Positions 60,203 to 64,000 of a DNA stretch of 64,000 nucleotides are shown here, one piece after another. The notes below the pieces were generated by a model. The model had not been told where the DNA came from. It was given only the letters and a program-made list of their open reading frames with translations, and ran no database searches. Positions within the stretch are counted from its first letter, which is position 1, and every line of letters starts with the position of its first letter. Made by a program: the position numbers and the translations under genes. The stretch is from Phanerodontia chrysosporium (Eukaryota; Basidiomycota; Agaricomycetes; Polyporales; Phanerochaetaceae), in contig MJGA01000016.1 in NCBI GenBank assembly GCA_001910725.1, positions 186,001-250,000 on the forward strand, written 5' to 3'.

Positions 60203-61900
60203 CTTCAGATCGCGCTTCCGCTGGAGATGTGGGAGGGGATCGTCAGCACGCGGCTCAGGCGTGCGGGAGGTGAGGAGTGGGGGAGACGACGGGGCACAAT
60301 GCGCACCTGGTGTGGACATTATATGTCAACGTGTGCAGGAGCCCTGCTTATGCCCACATGTGGGAGTCCCATTGTGTGCCTGCGAGAGCCCGCTCGCGAA
60401 GGGATAGCCCATGGACCCCATCACCCCCCACCTGGATTTGGACAGTTGCTTGTACTCTCCCTGCGGGTCTGGCGCTCCAGAGCGAGAGTTCGCTGATGAG
60501 ATGATTGCCGGGTGGGAACCTCACATACATTGTCAGCGTCTCCCAAGCGGCATGACCAGCCAATGAGCCAGTATCTCCGTCCTCGAGGCTCACTTTGACA
60601 TCGCCAACCTCGCCAGGACCCCTGGAAAACTGTGCTAAATATGCCGAGTGAGCCGAGAGCAACAGGATTGGCGGCGTTGGACGATACCTGTGCAACGGCA
60701 GACAAGGCGAAGGATGCTGAGAGCACGGCTTGTAGTCGAAGAAGGGCATCCTGCGGGTGCGAACGACGTTATTTCGGGTGACGGAACGTCCACAGAGATG
60801 AGCATGGGGCGGGCCGACTGACAGTGTCGTTCCGCCTTCGAGAACAGAGTGTATTCGCCCTAGAATTCGGCGCAGCAGCACGGAAGCCCGGGTGTGCGTG
60901 GCAGATGTCTTCCTCGGAGGAGACAATGCGAACGCTGGACAACGTCGCGACGCTGACTATCCCAGCTTTGTGGCGGAACAAGAGCCCGTCGGGAGCGTCG
61001 CCCCCGCCGTCACGCTGCGTGGGTGCGATGTGCGGAGGACATGCCGACTTGCAGGTAACGCGCTTGAGGAAAAGCTTGTCCTCGGAAAAATGTCGTGGGC
61101 AATTCTCCGCCAGTATGTGGTATGAATGCACGCCCACTGCCAGACAAGGTCAGTGACGCGCTATTCCGAGAGATATAGGGAGATAGACCTGTCGATATGC
61201 CCCATCCATGCACGGGAGGCGTCGCTGCGCGCACACGGCCCGCATGGTCCAAGGGCCACGCTGATGCTCTCATCGGCAGCACCGTGTCCCAAGAGAACGA
61301 CCCTGAACTGATTCGGGTCTCTATCTCATAACCCCGGTGATACGAACAGGCTAGCTCCCCATGATAACATCACATGAAGCTTAAGAATACAAGTCCTTCC
61401 TGTTGTGGATGTCGTTAGTCCAGACGTAACTCTAGTAGATGCTCACAGTTTTGCCTTCCTAGAGACGCGCCTTGACGCCATATGTGTCACCATCCAGTTG
61501 CGCAAGTTCAAGGAGCTACGATATCAGAAGAGCTTGTATGTTCGTGGCTTTCAGTCCCACTTGTCGTAAAGGATCGACGACGAGCGACGTGGACTCGGGC
61601 GGCTATAGTAGTAGCTCTTCGGCCGGAACGCTGGCGGCGGTGCCGATCAGCTTTGCGGCGAGCCAATCTCGCGACACGAATCATACCACGAGCGGAGGCG
61701 ACGGTAGCTCACATATGTTCGTAATCTGCACCTCGTCCACGAAGTATTCGGCGGGCCCCCGACAGTCTCATTATGCCGAAGCGCGTCCCAGTGAAGGCAT
61801 AGACCGTCTTATTCTGTTGTAAATTGTTCAAGCCTGCTAGTCTGCCACGAAGCAAAATCTGCAGCCATACACCTACTTGTACATTACAGTAAGATGCCGT
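60203..61900. other. Gene-poor interval between STE3 and biotin ligase
   Basis: 1.7 kb. Minus-strand frames near 60348-60926 have a hydrophobic start (LLRLQAVLSASFALSAVAQ) that could be a signal peptide, but the frame then changes without splice signals and no family is apparent. Other frames are shorter. No pheromone precursor with a CaaX end was found. Confidence 0.4.
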
Positions 61901-61903
61901 TCA

Positions 61904-63914
61904 CTTAGCCTTGGTCATAATCATTCCCGACATTAAGTCGAATGAATTTCCATCTGGCTGAAGGTCAATGAAATCGTGTGACGCTCCGTAGCCTCCGCTT
62001 TCAGGGATGGTCCGTAGCAAGCCGTAGTCGCTCGTTATGCCCACGATGCGCACCCGTTGATGAGGCGTTGTCGTCGTCAGCGTGACCACTTGGTCCCTAT
62101 AAGAGGCTCGTCAGGCTATTGTCGAAGAAAACAAGATCTTGTCACGACTTACGAGTGCAGCCAACTGTCAAGGTATTTATCCATGAACGGCTCAAACGAC
62201 CCGCGCTGTGCAACGAACGTGTTCCAGAGCGACTCAAACTTCGTGAGAATCACCGCTGCTGTCCGCTCCATTGTCGGCCTCTCCGCGCCGGCAGGCAGAA
62301 CACTGGCGAGGGACGGTATCGGCGGAGGGTTCAGCACATTCACGCCGCAGCCTGGCAGATGACCATCAGTCATCTCCGCGCGTCGCGTGAGCGGATCCAC
62401 GCACCTATCACAATGTCCACGCACTCGCCGTCCGAGGTGGTGTACACGAGGTTTCCCGAGACTTTCACTGGCTTCTCCGCGCCGCCGTCGCCAACGATGT
62501 ACACGTCGTTCGGCCACTTAATCCGCACGCGGTCCCCCACTGCCCGAGCACCCCGCTGTCACGCGCGGCCTCGACGACTGCAAGTGCAACGAGGTATTGA
62601 ACAAACACGAGTTTGGGAAGGGGTAGTTGCGAGAGCGCTACGCGCAGCCGGAGTGAGAATTGCAGACAACCGAGGGGAGAAACCCAGGAATTGCCGCCCC
62701 TGCCCCTGCCAGCAAGTTGGTGCGTGGCAAGAGATACTATGGGAGAAGGCAGCGACGAGAGGAATCGGTAATTCCTGAAAGCATTGCCAGAGCACTGTCA
62801 GGGGCAGGACGCGTCCATGGCAGACCTTCACGTACTTATCAAACAATGTCTGAGTGCTCGTCACTGCCTCGCCATAAAATAACGCCTCTCCGACTCCCCA
62901 TGGCTCTGATACCCCGAGTCCAGCCTTAGTACGTGCCGCGCCAAGGTCTGCGAAGAACTGCTGCACGTTGAAGAGAGGCGTGAATGCTGTCGGGGGGAGC
63001 GCGCCATTCTCATATACCAGGACGTGTCGCGCCTCATCTTGTGGGGCTGCGCGGTGCTGCTGAAGGAGCGTTTCAGCCTCGGCGACATCGTGAAAGACGA
63101 ACGTGTCGTGAGAGTCGCGGAAGGTCGCGGGCAGCGAGCGTGCGCCGAGGCTCTCGAGCACACTCGCGATCGCGTCCGGCCTGCCTGGGGCGCTGACGAG
63201 GAACTGCGGGAGCGGGTGCGTTGGCTGCGAGGAGGAGGGCGTCGGGAGCTCCAGCCCGAGCGATGCGAGGGTTTTGTTCAGCAGAGCGCGCCGCCGTTCT
63301 TCTGCTTCGCGTGCTGCAGGCGCGCCGTCCTCGACAGCAATGGGCACCTCGAGCTGTACACCCCATACCGCTACCTTGCCCTTTCCAATCTCCACATCGA
63401 CTGCAACGACTGTCCCGCTTCCGCACTCCGCGCCACGACCCGTGCGCTCCGGCAATTCTCGATACCCTCGAAGTCTGGGGATGGCCTGCAACGAGACCGT
63501 CCACCGTAGTGCCATCTTCCGTCACGACAGATATCGTCCGCGCCTGGTCTTCTCCACTTGGCGCGAAGTTGCAGTACACCGTCGGGCCTGCGCTGCTCTG
63601 GAATCGTATGCTATAATCACCCGGGGCAACGAGGCCCCCAGCGCATGCTGCAGACGCACGAAGCCCAGAAAAGCACCACCGCCCTCCACGAAGGTGCGCA
63701 CGGAGGCCTGGACTTGGGGTGGGAGCGTGAGGGCATCGCGACATGCGGGAACGACGAGCAAAGCGCAGGACGCCGTCCAGGGCTGCGACGTGAGCGATTG
63801 GAGTGTGACGGGCTGGACAGCGTAGTTCGGGTACAGCGCGGAGCGCAATGCCGTGAGCGAGCGCGAGACCGAGGCTGGCTGGCTCTCAGGACCCGTGTAA
63901 ACGAGGACGTTCAT
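61904..63914 (-). CDS. Biotin-[protein] ligase / holocarboxylase synthetase, frame-interrupted
   Basis: Attaches biotin to carboxylases. Starts MNVLVYTGPESQPASVSRSL with an N-terminal amidotransferase-like BPL_N domain (TLQSLTSQPW, LLVVPACRDAL, FVEGGGAFLG). The central region is YRELPERTGRG, VAVWGVQLEVPIAVED, then EALFYGEAVTSTQTLFDK, intron, NYRFLSSLPSPIVSLATHQL and AGRGRGGNSWVSPLGCLQFS, the biotinyl-AMP site. The invariant RVRIKWPNDVY motif is in another frame because a G run near 62540 is one base short (five Gs; six restore frame). The end (VRIVGITSDYGLLRTIPESG...MIMTKAK) is the BPL_C domain. Other likely one-base losses are near 63470-63490 and 63660 (FLG to LRASAACAGGLVAPGDYS). An essential enzyme is unlikely to carry three genuine frameshifts, so these look like assembly errors. 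Confidence 0.9.
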
Positions 63915-64000
63915 GGTGTGCAGCGAACAGGAGGGGCGTCCGACGCGCCTGAAAGGGGCGCACGATTATCATTCTGCCCAGCCTGAGCATATCTCGTGAC
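63915..64000. other. Upstream end of window
   Basis: 5' flank of the biotin-ligase gene; too short to judge. Confidence 0.3.

Noticed and set aside
58178..61900. Pheromone-precursor gene near STE3
   Set aside because: No small frame ending in Cys-aliphatic-aliphatic-X was convincing on either strand.

Overview
The window is nuclear DNA of a filamentous basidiomycete, most likely a wood-decaying agaricomycete (Polyporales-like). Evidence: genes cut by many 50-65 nt GT-AG introns, GC-rich coding exons, TATA boxes 50-125 nt upstream of several ATGs, and families typical of this group: a FunK1 kinase, DUF6534 membrane protein, DUF6699 protein, STE3-type receptor, CBM1-bearing secreted proteins and tandem beta-trefoil lectin-like proteins. 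No rRNA, tRNA, CRISPR array or recognisable transposase was seen. Gene borders are inferred from reading frames, splice-site consensus and family motifs; none was tested by search.

Layout. 0-6 kb: partial FunK1 kinase (-), pRiA4b-Orf3/MM3350-like protein (-), two tandem small Gly/Ala-rich proteins (+). 6.2-10.4 kb: left arm of a large inverted repeat carrying a long coiled-coil gene. 10.6-12.0: GDP-L-fucose synthase (-). 12.8-16.8: Mug190/tricalbin-like SMP-C2 protein (+). 17.2-20.2: two beta-trefoil proteins (+). 20.5-24.0: EST1/SMG7-like (+). 25.8-27.4: DUF6534 (+). 28.7-31.9: SNF2 helicase of the RAD5/ULS1 type (-). 32.3-34.7: two CBM1 proteins (-). 35.3-37.4: secreted amidase (-). 38.3-39.8: FAD synthase (+). 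40.3-41.7: nucleotide-sugar transporter resembling GDP-fucose carriers (-). 42.0-44.7: MRE11 (+). 44.9-46.0: F-box protein (+). 46.0-46.6: KPWE-motif peroxin-like protein (-). 47.2-48.2: DUF6699 (-). 48.7-50.7: ArfGAP (+). 51.2-55.5: right inverted-repeat arm. 55.5-56.4: promethin/LDAF1-like (-). 56.8-58.2: GDP-mannose 4,6-dehydratase (+). 58.6-60.2: STE3 receptor (-). 61.9-63.9: biotin-protein ligase (-).

The standout is functional: both enzymes of de novo GDP-L-fucose synthesis (GDP-mannose to 4-keto-6-deoxy intermediate to GDP-fucose) and a transporter of the GDP-fucose carrier type lie within 48 kb. The synthase sits directly inside the left arm of a ~4.2 kb inverted repeat; the dehydratase sits just outside the right arm. 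Flipping the 41 kb segment between the arms would bring synthase and dehydratase within about 6 kb, suggesting an ancestral pair separated, or reversibly rearranged, by recombination between the arms.

A caution: at least seven genes, including housekeeping ones (biotin ligase, EST1, Mug190), are interrupted by 1-2 nt frame breaks, often in short G or C runs. Several are better explained by assembly indels than by gene decay, so the breaks in the coiled-coil copies should not be taken as proof of pseudogenes.
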